A DNA stretch of 64,000 nt, taken from the NCBI GenBank assembly GCA_019614645.1, contig JABWDB010000003.1, forward strand, positions 19,367,001 through 19,431,000. Reading direction: 5' to 3'. The translations under genes were made by a program, and so were the position numbers. This document shows, in pieces, positions 22,740 through 34,707 of this stretch. The notes beneath the pieces were generated by a model that made no database searches, had not been told where the DNA came from, and was given only the letters and a program-made list of their open reading frames with translations. Positions within the stretch are counted from its first letter, which is position 1. Every line of letters begins with the position of its first letter. Origin of the DNA: Stratiolaelaps scimitus. Its lineage: Eukaryota; Arthropoda; Arachnida; Mesostigmata; Laelapidae.

Positions 22740-24350
22740 TAGTTGAACGGTACCAGCCCTAAAAAGTATCCAGCTTGATGGCGTGTAGGTAGCGCCAAGG
22801 TCTTGCAACCCTTGAACCCATTCGGATTCCTCAGAACACATCTGGTTTGGAGTTACACGAACTAGTTCTGAACCATCGCCCAAGTAACAACAACGGCAGG
22901 GTAAAGAAGAAAAATGTTGGGTGGTGTCCCGATCTCGGACGGAAATGCTGGAATATTTTACCAATAGTTAGTGTTCTTAATGTATACGGTTAAGGTACCA
23001 TCTACGATTGAATGCTCACTCGAAATGCTTGTTAAGGATGACACAAGTGTTAAGGAAATATTGAATGATTCAAGTGCCAGCTTTGGCGTTCGGGTAGGCC
23101 AAGCATCATAGTTCTCCCACCACTAGAGCTTACTATTGGGGAAGCACGATACGCACAACGCGCAAGTTGGTGAGAAGTGCGTGAGCGCCCCCGGCCCTCC
23201 TATTTTCCTTAGAGTTAGAATGGCCAGTGATAAAAAACGAAGCTCGACGGTGTGCAGTTGCAGCAGGCTAAGGGAGGCACGGCCAGCTTCGTTCCAAACG
23301 AGGAAAATGCCACCCGGTGTCCAGTATTAGGCCTAAATAGGCACGACCTCGTCGCTATCAATCTGTCTCTCTGCGTGTGTGTGTGTGTCTCTCACTCTCT
23401 TGCTCTCTCGGTGTCTCGATTTTGCCTTCGCCAGCCTTCAGCAGGACGTTTCGCTATCTCGGCTCACAGGCAGCAGACAGCAGAGATCTTATTGGGCCCC
23501 AAGATGGTCCCGAGTATTTCTCTCTATTTCCCGAGTCGTCCGCGTCTGAACCATGCACCCGCTGTCAGCTGCGCCAACACCCGCCACAATACAACGCGAC
23601 TGACTGTCTGTCTGTGCCGACGGCGCGCCTGCAAGCGCCGTCGCCGCCGCCTCCGCCTCTCCTGCTGTTGTTGGGGCTCTGGGGTCGTGGGACATCAGAG
23701 GGGTGCCTTCGTCCGGGGAGTGAAGGAGACAAGTGGTGTTGGCTGCGGGTTGTGAGCTGCATGCCAAGTAAGTGGAACGTGCCAGAGGTCTGCCGGCTTG
23801 CCTGTTTCGCCTCCTCATTCTCAGGTACAACAGCAGACAGCGGGTCGTCGTCGGCGGCAGCGGCGGCGGCGATAGCCGGTCTGTGTGCAGTGACGGCGTG
23901 CACGTCGGCCTAGAAAGACCACGTCGCTGTTGCTGCTATTGTTGTACGCAACGCGGAGATGGAGACCTGGACCACGATGACGACGGCTAGGGGGAGACGC
24001 GAAACAAGAAAACGCTAGCGACTGAAAAGCAACGCAGCAACTATGAGGTGAGACAAGACGCAACTGGGTGGGTGCCCGCTACCCTCGGTGGTGGTTGGTG
24101 GCGCTCGTAGACGAACGGACGTTGGATGGTTGGTTGGTTGGTTGGCCGGCTGGCTCGCCGGCTAAGCTCAACCAACTCGGTACAGTAATAAACGACGGCA
24201 CGAGCATAGAGCGGAACTCGTTAGCGAAACCTGGAAGAACGATATAGCAGAAGACAACAATTGACGCAGCCAGAGGTGCCTTGGCTTGCAGGTAAATACA
24301 TCCTCGACCTGGAAGGTCACTATGGAGAGGCACGTGCATATAAGATATGT
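22740..24350. promoter_or_regulatory. GC-rich island 4 with a mini-intron
   Basis: CCG and GGC tracts, a TG tract near 23375 and GGTT/GGCT direct repeats (24124-24163) accompany the mini-intron at 23768. A donor CTTGCAG|GTAAAT lies at 24292. Confidence 0.4.
23768..23824 (+). other. Probable 57-nt mini-intron inside a GC-rich transcript
   Basis: CATGCCAA|GTAAGTGG opens and CCTCCTCATTCTCAG|G closes a 57-nt interval whose 3' half is strongly pyrimidine-rich. This is the usual anatomy of a short arthropod intron. Its length is a multiple of three, and one frame stays open whether or not it is removed (23341-23913). An ATG lies seven bases before the donor. Flanks are GC-rich with CCG and GCG runs, so the exons may be untranslated leader. 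Confidence 0.38.
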
Positions 24351-25618
24351 ATATATATGTGTGTGTGTGCGCGCATGCATTCCATCTGCATACGTGGCAT
24401 TCGTTCGACGGCCATTGTTACAAGTCGATTGAACTAATAGAACGGTTAGTTCATGAGTCTAGGGGACCCTTTGGTAATTTCATTGTTTGTATATAATGGA
24501 ATATTTTACTGTACACGATTTAGATGATTCAATTCGCCACCTTGCCGATGTATTGTGTTACACTATTATGTCCATCGGGGGCGCGAATGATTCCATAGAA
24601 CCATGGACTCTAGTCTGAAGCCAAGATGAATACAAGCTGATTGAACACATACGCGTCTTGTGTCAAATGTTGCCCGCTACCTGACATTACAACTAATGAA
24701 AACAATCTACATTGAACGATCATATTTTGCGCAGTTTTACGCTTTTTTATTATTAATATTATTATTACACCATTACTGAATCCATAGCAAATCAATGTGC
24801 ATCGAACTCTCCGACGAACACAGCATCTCTCCATATCGATGAACACTGCATATACCGCATATTGCGGGCATAAACCCGTGAGCACTTTCGTAGTCCACAC
24901 TATATCCTTATGACGTCACCAAAGTAAAGGCTGTATATTGGCTTATTATTAAAGGAACTGTAGTTTTACGATGCTTAAGTGTTCCAATATGTCCTCACCG
25001 GGTCGTGAGACTCGATTTTTACAGCCAGAGACGCGGCCATCGTCCAAGCCACCGCGCTGACGGTGGACGAATCAACAGCAAATGGATATCATAGATTTGA
25101 ACACACAGACACGTCTCTTAGAATAGAATCGCCCCACCCGCTGCATGGAGGCGTTCGAGAGGCGCACCTCGCAATCAACACTAACCATTGCACACGCACA
25201 CAGAGAGAGGAACAACGAGAGAGAGAGAGAGACAGGACATAGAAACATACGCGATCCTTCACACACATAAGCACACACGACAATGACCACCCAATGACAT
25301 GACGAACTCAACATCTCACGGTTTGAACGGTGAAAGGTCAACAATACACATTTCCAGATGGAGGCTGAGGGCAGAGTCGTCACAAGCAGAGCTGGTCCCC
25401 GCGGTCGATTCAACTGTTTGTTGATCTGTCACAGTTGGAAAGTACCCCCTTATTCCTAATGCGAATGCTTTTATAATAATAACAAGGTGCTCGCTGCTAA
25501 CCTCGCCCTGCTGCCAGCCCAAAGATCGCACATGTTCACACTCGTGGATGATTGCACCCATCGCTTCTCTACTGTGTCACTATCCATGCACACTCACAAC
25601 AGGAACAATCGCCCCCAG

Positions 25619-25744
25619 GTTACCTCCTGGTTCTTGTGGCAGTGGTGCCGCTGCTGCCTCCGACCTTCAGCGCTGTCGAAACCTGCACACCAATCGAGCT
25701 ATCCACCAGATTCTTGAAGTTCACAGCTCGTCTTCAAGCAACAG
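25619..25744 (+). other. Candidate 126-nt exon
   Basis: AATCGCCCCCAG|G and AAGCAACAG|GTAAAT bound 126 nt, a multiple of three. Two frames are open. One gives a hydrophobic stretch (LLVLVAVVPLLPPTFSAVET), the other an Ala/Ser-rich one (SDLQRCRNLHTNRAIHQIL). I cannot choose between them. The GC content is higher than in the flanks. Confidence 0.22.
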
Positions 25745-25881
25745 GTAAATGTGAGATCCCCATAGCCTCGATGCTGGCCTGCTATAGTAACCGTCAACAT
25801 AACCATACTGACGTGATCACTGATAGAAACGCCTGCTATACGTCTGTCTTCATTGCTCTCAAACACTCAGGAAAGTAATAC

Positions 25882-25904
25882 ATATATATATATATATATA
25901 TATA
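25882..25904. repeat. (AT)11 microsatellite
   Basis: A perfect AT tract of about 23 nt. Confidence 0.95.
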
Positions 25905-26584
25905 CATACGTATATCGAAAATGATGGAACACATTCGCTGCACCCATTCGACACACGGCGATACTAACAAAAACCAATGAGAGAACGAAGTTACAAGGCA
26001 GAAAAGTGCACACGCTGTCCAGCTGCTGGCGGTGTTGCCGATGCGGGCAATTCAGTTCCGAGATGTGTGGTGCAGGGAAGTGGAGGTCCTTTCAGTTTGA
26101 GCTCGCCGCAACGAATGACAGACATAGAGAGAGTCTAGCCCGTGCTGGCGTGGCCGAGCTCGTGCTTGATGCCCGTGCCGGCGCCGCGCGCCCGCAGCCC
26201 CCGATGGTGGTACGCTGCTAGTCGTATGGCGGCGGTAAGCGCGCGTTGGTGGCTCTAGTGCCTCCTTGCGGAGGGCGAAGTCAGTCGCCACCGCTGCCAC
26301 CACCACCATCCCGGCGGCGGCGGCGACAACCACGACGACGATCACCGGTGGGACAACCAACGCAACTACCGCGAACACCACATCCACATCCGGCAGACAG
26401 TCAGCGCGACTAACAGCGACCGACCGACCGGTCGAGCGAGCGAGCGACCAACCAACCAACCGCCGTCACCGCCACCCACTGCCTGGGCTCGTCGCTGGCA
26501 GCACGAGCAAGTAGCGCCAGCAGCAGTAGTGGTGGTAGCGGCGGTGGTGGTGGTGGCGGTAGCAGCAGCAGCGACGGCGGCGTT

Positions 26585-26626
26585 TTATGCATGCAAAAGA
26601 CGAAAGTGTATTAGCAATGGAAATGA
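26585..26626 (+). repeat. Duplicated 40-nt element, copy A
   Basis: It starts TTATGCATGC, has CGAAA in the middle, then TATTAGCAAT and ends AAATGA. Copy B (28191-28231) shares these blocks in the same order and orientation, with about 33 of 40 positions alike and a one-base gap. It contains homeodomain-like TTAGCAAT and TAAT-type cores. A regulatory role is inferred. Confidence 0.5.
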
Positions 26627-28190
26627 ACACGGCCCGCCAGAGAGCCAGCCAGCAAGCGACTCACGGCCACTGCCGCCACCGCTGCCGCAGGAGCAGGCGC
26701 ACCCGACCACAGCAGCCATAGCCGCAGTCAGTCACAGCCAGCACCAGCACCACCGCGCCCGCCAACCACTGCCGTGGCACGGACTGTCGCCACGCAGAGA
26801 GAGAGAGAGAGAGGAAGCCGTTTCTCGTGCGGCTGCTGCTGCTGTTGGCCGCCACCGCTCCCGCAGCCGCGAGGGCCCCTGGTGCTGTTTCTGCTGCGGC
26901 AGAAGCGACAACCAAAGCAGAAGCTCCCGTAAGCGGCTTGTTCCACAACTACCTTTTGGTAGAGGCCCCCACAGCTACTTCACCGAGAGAGAGAGAGAGA
27001 GGTCGAGGGAGGGAGAGAGAGAGTGTGAGCCCCCTAGATAGCTGCTTGCTGGCCGCACTCGAAGTCCGCCGGGGCAGGCAGACTGGCAAGCAGTCTGCTC
27101 TTGGCGACTGCTGCTTGACTTATACAAGAAAATTTATGCAATGGATTAAACTCACTCGACGACGAGTGAGTCACTGTGGCAGCCGGTTCGGGCCGATGCC
27201 GTTGGTTAAGCGAACGAACAAGCGTGACCGGAACAGAGAGAGAGAGAAAAAGGGGCCGTTTCTTTAGCTGGCGGGGTTTAGCTTTTCAGTGACAGCGAAT
27301 CTGCCTTTCCACGCACAGGGATGTCGTCACTTCTGGAGGAAAGCGATACCTGATGAACTACTAGTGTAACTACAAGTATACTACTACTACAACTACTGAG
27401 CACGGGGAACATGGCCAGCCAGTTTGTCGAAAACAAAGAAATGCAAAAGGCTGTCATGGGAGTGCGGATCTGTCTCAGGTGTAATATTTCGAGGAGTGGT
27501 TGCAGTACCGTGAGGAAAGAAGAGGAAGACCCTTTGCGTTGCGAGTCAATGACCGGTTAAACTCAATCGTCTATCAGTGTCCAGTGTATTTTGCCTGCTG
27601 TCCTCTCGCGATAATAAGATACGCGCTTGAGTTTGTACGCTGGCTGCCACGCCGAGCTCGCATTGTGAGCTCAACCATTTTCATTGGTTTACAGAAATCC
27701 ATAGAGGAATTTCGAGAAAAAAATATGTCCACTTGATCACAATTGTCTCGTCTGTAAATGAGATTCAGCATCTGGTGCCTACGAAAAATATCAAACCTAT
27801 GTGCGGTTAAGGCGCCAGACACGCGATTGAACTTGCGAGGGATTCATCTAGAATATCCATATTTGGTCAACTGCACTTCATTCAGACGAACTCACAACGG
27901 TGACTGAACCCGCCAAAATAGCAAGCCGCGTCCTTGCCGCGGAACTTGCCTCCATTCCTCCTGTGTTAGCCACGTTGTGCGTGGCATCGAGGTGCGCAAA
28001 CATCCCACCGTTTGCCGCTGCAAGGGAAACTAATGGGGGCAAACTACCCCGTGCACTCCCTCTCAGTCTGAGGGTCTTCTACTCTTTCCTGTCGTTCGAG
28101 GCGGAAATCCTTCGAAACTAACCCCCACCGCTCTCTTTCTCTCTCTCTCTCACGCTCTCTCTAACCCCTGTTCTCTATTCGCTTCTCGCG

Positions 28191-28231
28191 TTATGCATGC
28201 GGAGAGCGAAACGTATTAGCAATTGTAATGA
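28191..28231 (+). repeat. Duplicated 40-nt element, copy B
   Basis: This is the second copy of the element at 26585, 1.6 kb downstream in the same orientation. Differences in the spacer are nearly all purine-purine changes. It is followed directly by nested GC palindromes. Confidence 0.5.
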
Positions 28232-28260
28232 GCGCTCCGGAGCGCCGGAGCTCCGGAGCT
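28232..28260. repeat. Nested perfect palindromes
   Basis: GCGCTCCGGAGCGC (28232-28245), CCGGAGCTCCGG (28245-28256) and AGCTCCGGAGCT (28249-28260) are each perfect palindromes and overlap. They could form small hairpins or bind dimeric factors. Confidence 0.6.
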
Positions 28261-30734
28261 GCCGAAGGTCGCCGCCGGTGATTCGGATCACATAGACGAC
28301 GATGGACGGATGATAGATAGATAGATCGAATTTGCGGGAGGGAAACGACCCGTCTGAACAATCAGACCTCGACGACAGGATGAGTGTGCGGCGGCTGCTG
28401 CTGCTGCTACTATTAGGCTACAAGCAACGGAGAATAGACACATTGATGAGGAAAAAAAACCACCGCCACCGTCACCACAATAACAATTGGAGCTATCACT
28501 TTTACATACGTTAGAGGTTCCTGCCGGTCCGGTGCACAAAACGCCGGCGGCGGCGGCAACGGCGGCAGACATCGCTCGCTCGTTCTGTTGTTGCCTGTTC
28601 GCTGTCGGTCGCCCTTCGGGATCAGTTTGCATTGTACGTCGATGTACATGTATATATATATCATAATAATAATGATATGCACGCAGAAGGAGAGATGGCC
28701 TCGTGCGCGAGGGGCGGGGGCGCGGTCATCGAGGCGCGAAAATCAAATGACGGACATATTGATTACACGAATGCGGCGGCGTTGGTGGCGATGACGCCGA
28801 AGACGACAACGGTCATTGCGAATCATCGAAATCTTGGCGGCGTTGTGGAGGATACACCTTGTCGGTGTCACCTCAAATTAGGAGCGTACCATTACTCTGC
28901 ATGACGAAATCGAATACGGTCGTAGAAAAGTCTACGGTGAATTTAAACGACTCGAATACATTTCGGCCCAGTTTGACACCTACCCCTTGCGCACTCTTCA
29001 TCCGAATGTGTTCCATAAATGTTTGTCAGAGGTAAAATTCGATTCGAGTAGACAACGCCAAGTGTTGTAATTTAATATATATATGATGATGCTGCCAATG
29101 ATCTTCTAATGACTTGGGGACACAGATCGCATAGGTCGTGCATATTACACATATGGGATGAAACTTACTGAAATCATAGGGGATTATATAATGGAATTGT
29201 ATTGTGCAATACAATTCTCGCCCCTCGGGTCCATATCTAAGGTCGTGCGCAGTTTATGCGTCAATGGCACCTGGCTGGCCCTCGGCTAGCGTCAGTTTAA
29301 TTTGCCCGCAGCGGCAGTAATTAGAGGAATAACGATATTGCCGAACCAAGACGATCACCTCGTCCCTGTTGCCTCGCGTTGTCCTTCGTCTCTAGAGCCT
29401 TCCAACAGTTAGTTGTTGTCCTCGCGCTCTGCGAGAGCTGTATTGCTAAGCCTTCATCTCTCGGGGCTACTAGGTCTTTCGTGTTTCAACTCCCAGAGGA
29501 GCCCGGAACCACCACGACGAGGACGGCGGCGGCAGCAGCAGCGCGCGCGCCCGCCCGCCTAGGCTCGGGGGTATAGCATCGAGTATAGCAGAGGCAGCGA
29601 GCCTCCAGAATGGGGACAATTGCTGCGCCACCGCCGGCTCTCGACAAAATCATCATCGAGTTCCGAGTAGTAGAAGTAGATCATGATCATAACAGCAGCA
29701 GCAGCAGCCGTAGTAGTAGCTGTGCTACAATAGGTCGTTTCTGCAAGCGATTGTAGAAGTGCGTCTGTGTTTGTTTGCGTTTGTGTGCTGCGTAAGGAGG
29801 CTACGTTTAGACTCGCTCGTGCTGATGGGGAGTGCTGGGTGTTGTAGAAAACCGGCGCGGCTACACTCAGGATGCGATGGATGCCGTCGCCGTCATCGTC
29901 ACCAAAATCATCTGGGACACACACACACGCGGCAGAGCTCCTCGCTGCAACCGCGAGAGCCGGGCAGACAGGCCACAGCGTGAAAACATCCGAGAAAACT
30001 CGGCCAGGCCGGCCTCCCTCCTGAACGCCTGCTGCCGTTCGGGTCTGCTCGAGCCCAGCAGCGCCGGTAGCATCCCGCTCGACAGCAGCTCAGTCAGGGA
30101 TAGACTAATTTATGCAAAACCCGCAACCCTTTCGCGAGGCAATGCCGGCTGGCCATCTAGCAGCTACACAATCGGGCCAAACACAACCACGAATTCGTCG
30201 TTGCAATCACCACAATGGCCCATACTCGCCCACGACGTCCTCAGCCTCACGGGCAATCTGGCCAAGGATGCTGAAGCCGCTGCTTGGCCCAGCATCCCCG
30301 TCATCCAGCCCTCTCTCTCTAAGCTGTGTGAAACAGCTTTCCCGAACGCAGATCTGGCAAGACGTCACATTGAGCTCGGGCAGCAGCAGCAGCGCATCAT
30401 CTCAGCTCGGCAGTACGTCACTAAAGCAACTGCTTGCGGGTTGGTCTCTTCTCGACAAGAGGTGGTGGCCGCCTGCACAGAGGAGATATTATAGATGGCA
30501 AGCGTCCACAAAGCTAACAAGAAATGCGCGGTGCGCGTTCACAGACACCGATGAATGATTGCGCGCAATTGTGGAGCGCCTTTGTTCTCGATCGCCGCGG
30601 TCGATCCAGGGCATATGATGCATGTATATTCAGCAATATAACGTTTGCTAATATACATTAAATATATTATTAGTATATTATTAGAAAAAAAATCAATTAT
30701 ACTGACACTGTGTAAATGGTATATTTTTTTGCAG

Positions 30735-30765
30735 CGGCTGAAACCATTCAGCATCGGTACCCTCG
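30735..30765 (+). other. Candidate 31-nt micro-exon
   Basis: A textbook acceptor (TATTTTTTTGCAG|C) and a donor CCCTCG|GTAAGG lie only 31 nt apart in AT-rich DNA. The open frame reads RLKPFSIGTL. Micro-exons of this size exist in animals, but a chance pairing is quite possible. A copy of a short dispersed repeat starts 37 nt downstream. Confidence 0.2.
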
Positions 30766-30801
30766 GTAAGGCACCCGGTGCGTGACATATAAGAGAGCTT
30801 T

Positions 30802-30855
30802 AGCATTGAATAAATTGCAGCTTCTTTAATAAACCAATACACCTTTACCCTTACC
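30802..30855 (+). repeat. Short dispersed repeat, copy 2
   Basis: This copy matches 18461-18516 in the same orientation, 12.3 kb away. The best conserved block is CTTTAATAAACCAATA. Confidence 0.55.
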
Positions 30856-31461
30856 GGCCATGATGTGGTAGGAATCACTTCGAATATACAGGTCACCGAT
30901 TTAACCCAAGGTTTCGTCCACGAAAGTCAATTAGTATTCCTGTTTGTTTAACTCTTGCCTATCTACAACTATAAAACAGTCATTGTCGTATCCGGACAGT
31001 TGTGGGTCCCTTTGAGGTGCACATGTGAGAACTGAGCAGAGAACTAGTAGATCAATACCATTTACAAGTGGCAGCTTAAGCTTAAAGCAGTTCTGTCTGT
31101 AATGTGAAGTCATTGTTAAATAAAGTTATTTAATATAATATCTCGATGAAGACAACGGACTCATGGTCTCCGAATCGATCAGCCGCACCGTTTAGCTGTT
31201 GCACGGCGTACTTTGGTAAATATCATATATGAGTTGTCAGTCGACGCAATGTCTGTTAACTGTCCCTTGCCGCCCTTTAGACGCCAGCATTCACCTAAAC
31301 ACGATCCTCCGCACCGACCTGAGTCGAGCCGCCCGGAGCTCTTTTGTCTTTGCGAGGTTGCCACAGTACGCGACAGCTTGCTATGGCATCTTTCGTCTCC
31401 TACATTGAAACACCGAGCGAGATCACTCGTCAATCATCAGACAGACATCGGACAGTGGTGA

Positions 31462-31668
31462 TATCTGCTATCCCACGTACCGGCCTTGTTTCTTCTGTTC
31501 TGCCTGACGGTGCCTCTTCCTCGAGAGGTGGCAGTGGTGGTATTTGCGGACAAAAGTTTCATCCGGCAGCAGCGATGGCTGGCAATTTCATTTGCTTTTC
31601 TGATCCTCACCGAAATCATCTACATATTTCGAAGCATCTTGTATCGCTCACGTCGTGTGCGAAGTTAG
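31462..31668 (+). pseudogene. Open segment with hydrophobic stretches, no start codon
   Basis: This frame is open for 68 codons but has no ATG. It is preceded in the same frame by a single TGA and another open stretch (31213-31458). It contains two hydrophobic pieces, ALFLLFCLTVPL and WLAISFAFLILTEIIYIF, the second flanked by Arg residues. It could be a decayed membrane-protein gene, an exon of one, or chance. No family is recognised. Confidence 0.18.
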
Positions 31669-32782
31669 CGTCTTGGCACTGATTGGCGCGCGTTCCCGCC
31701 AACGAACGCGACGTAATCAGCCGATGCCCGGTGGTGGTCGAGGATTTCGTCGCGGGTTTGTGCGACAACCCGTTGACCTGCGCTGGTGCACGTGGTGGTG
31801 GTGGTGACCAATGTACGAGTCCCGCCAGCCTCGTAGCCATGATAGTGGTGCAACGTCGATGCTCCTCCACCTTGTGATCACCACACCAGACGCCGTAGGG
31901 CTGATCCACGTTTTCTCGGGGAGCGGACGTGGGAGCTATGACATTCGAGACGGAGAGCGAGAGGCCGCAGCCGGCTCACGCCAGCCGTTTGCCATTGTCT
32001 TCTTCGGCGAGCAACGGACGAAGGTAACGCAAGCACACCGCAACGGGATTAGCCCTAGAGGAAGAGTAGCCGACAGTTCTGCTTGACGCGGGCGCTCAAC
32101 TCCATCACCAGCTGTCTGCCATTCGTGCTGACGGGCTCACAGAGAGAGAGAGAGGGGGACGAGACACGCGCTGATCGATGGATTTGAAGATGTAACAGCG
32201 CGGATCGAATGAGAAAACTCGAGAAAGAGACTCTGTGAGATCAGAGAAGATTAGGGCAGGCGAAAGATGAGACAAAGATGGACGATACAAATCAATTTAC
32301 GTTTGTTTCAACCGGACGTTTCACAGTTGTGCTGCCCGTACCGTGTACGGGAGGCGCGCGGGGAGATGCGCTCTCGTTACAGCTCGCATTCGTTCGTGCC
32401 TTCTCGGCGGATTCTCGCTGGCTGGCTGCGGCGGCGGCGGCGGCGGCTGTTGTCACTCGGTTCAACTTTGTGTGAGCGAAATTAGAAGCCGAAGTGAATA
32501 GTCATTCATCTTTTTGTTTGTGTTGTCTCGTGTCGTCTTTGGCTACTTCTGTTGTTTTGAGCCTTTGGCGTCCGGTGTAAACAATTTCATCTATTTTGTT
32601 CTCGTTATGTTGACGTCACTGACAGCGCATGCTGCTGCTTCTGCTGCTGATATTATAGACGAGAGATAGGATGCTTTGGGCCGATATGAGAATGACGCCT
32701 GGCAGACACCTTGTTTTCTTGGAGAAATTTGTGCTAGACGTACTAAACGAAGATGCGAAATAAGGAAAATAATAATTTTTTT

Positions 32783-32863
32783 TAATTATTATTATTATTA
32801 TTATTATTGTTGTTGTTGTTGTTGTTATATACGTATATACAACTTCAAATAATAATAATAATA
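32783..32863. repeat. ATT, GTT and AAT tracts in tandem
   Basis: ATT repeats pass into GTT repeats, then after about 20 nt an AAT tract follows. The outer ATT and AAT tracts are inverted relative to each other and could pair. Confidence 0.93.
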
Positions 32864-33491
32864 ACTCATGAAGAAACCATATCAAGTGTCCTATCAATTT
32901 TCTATTTAGTACATTAATTAGACTCTTAAAAATAGTAGCCCTTAGTTAGAAGAAGTCGGAGGGGAGAGACAATTGTTGCGTGGCGTCAATTCCAGTATCA
33001 CACGTGTCCCAAATTAACTTTCGTGAGGCACAATCCCACTTGCAAAGAAATCCCTGATCCTGAAGCGGTCCTTCGTACCTTAAATGTGAACCTGGCCTGT
33101 CAGCAGCACTCCTCATCCTCGACATCGAGCGATGCACGGGGCTGCATACTGAACGCAAAGCCGCTTGTTTGCCGCGGGCTATCATTACCGCCAAGTCGAG
33201 TATACTCGTCACGAACCGTCTGTATATTTTGCCGATTATGAATATTAATCGAATTTAGATGTCCCGGTAGAGGAACAAATGAACACAGTGCATATGAAAA
33301 CGATGCAAACACACAATTGGAAATTATCACTGCGTTTTTCTACACTTAATCAATGTTAGTAAAGTCGGCGAAGTTTTGCCAAATTATCCGGTCCACATGT
33401 CAACAACTCAGGGACCCGGTGGCGACACAAGCCCACTAGTAGCTCCATCTCTCCTTCTCGAATCAGTGAAGATAAATTGTATTTCTTATGA

Positions 33492-33492
<1 letters not shown>

Positions 33493-33523
<31 letters not shown>

Positions 33524-33527
33524 TAAG

Positions 33528-33559
<32 letters not shown>

Positions 33560-33566
33560 CTTAGTA
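33493..33566. repeat. Two TA tracts with inverted flanks (potential cruciform)
   Basis: A TA tract of about 30 nt ends in ATACTAAGTA and a second of about 28 nt ends in ATACTTAGTA, its reverse complement. The whole unit is nearly self-complementary. Confidence 0.9.
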
Positions 33567-34707
33567 CGGGTAGAAATTGTATGGGTGTATCAGTGACAGC
33601 GGAATATGATTTCGCAGCAGTAGCTATTATAGGTCATTGATAACTAAGCCAACATCATATGCAATCAATTTCGTGCTGTACTTCGTTTCGATGCCAGTCG
33701 AATCCTTGAAAAGGCACAAGACAAGAAGCACAGACGGTCTAACTAATTGAAGCACTGCGTAGAATCTGTGATGAGAAGTGTTCAAAATTGAGAAACACTT
33801 GTAGCTGCATGATCTTCTTATTCTACAAACACCTAAAGCATAGGTGCTCACGTGTTGAACAAAGTATCTTCGATGGGCTGTTCATCAATCATCGATTGTG
33901 TTTGCCGTGCTTTGGATCATGCCACTTTGGTTAATATTTACTTGTGTACGAATCCAATATTCGCTCACATTGCCCTGGATGGTCGCGCCGGAAAGAGGTG
34001 AAAACGATAATATTTTGAGTATGACGTTAGAGGGTTTATAAGAGCAATGACTTGGGTATAGAAATATAATATCAGTTTTCAGGGTTCAGGATCAAGTCTG
34101 ATCTCAAGACGTATAAACGCATTCATTAAACTCGGGTTCGCCCCACTCCAAGGACTAGGAAATTGCTAGGTATTAATTACTTCGATACCATGTTTACTGT
34201 CCGCGAAAGCTACGGCTCGTTTAACGGTTATCGCTTTGTGCTCGCCGTGGGCTATAAAGGGCACGATTTAAAATACATTTTGAACCTAAATAAATCATCA
34301 GATTTTTCGAACAAGATCCTCTCCGACTATACGTAAGCGTTTTCTTTATGAAAAACAAAATACCGTGAAAGAACAGACATAGCTTTGACCAGTGATAGAC
34401 CTTATAATTCCGATGTTGGTCAGGCTCATGGAGCCCCTTTGAGGGTGAATGAAGCTGAACATCATTTGAGCATACGACACCGATAGACCTTATGCAAACT
34501 CCGCTTGAGGGAGAACTAGCAGGGCGGCGGCGGCGGCGGCGGCTCACCCTCACTCGCCGCTACATCATCGAAGTGAACTGAGCTGAACACGAGAAACTAC
34601 CACAGCTCGATGGCTGTCGGGTATCCTCATTAAGCATGGAGGTCACACACCGGAGCAATTTGTCTACCTGCCATCTCTCACGCGTTAGCCTGGCCTTTTT
34701 CTCTCCC

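Larger units (their letters stand above)
24350..25960. other. AT-richer DNA with one exon candidate
   Basis: A GTGTGCGCGC tract at about 24357-24374, a GA tract near 25217-25232, the candidate at 25619 and the AT tract at 25882 are seen. Nothing else is supported. Confidence 0.5.
25960..28900. promoter_or_regulatory. GC-rich islands 5 and 6 with a duplicated element
   Basis: GGC, CAG, GGT, GA and CT tracts dominate. Long frames (26529-27041, 26827-27267) are repeat-driven. The duplicated 40-nt element and the nested palindromes lie here. Acceptor-like sites occur at 27289 and 27320. Confidence 0.4.
28900..31200. other. Island 7 and flanking AT-rich DNA
   Basis: Two + frames overlap over about 380 nt: 29832-30494 (220 codons) and 30112-30558 (148 codons). 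Both are Ser/Gln/Pro-rich without a recognised domain. The micro-exon candidate and repeat copy 2 follow. A true exon here is possible but the frame cannot be chosen. Confidence 0.35.
31200..34500. other. Island 8 followed by AT-rich simple repeats
   Basis: Besides the hydrophobic segment at 31462, an ATG with A at -3 at 32278 opens a 65-codon frame (MDDTNQFTFVSTGRFTVVLP...) that ends in a GCG-encoded Ala run. From 32.7 kb the DNA is AT-rich with ATT, GTT and TA tracts. Confidence 0.4.
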
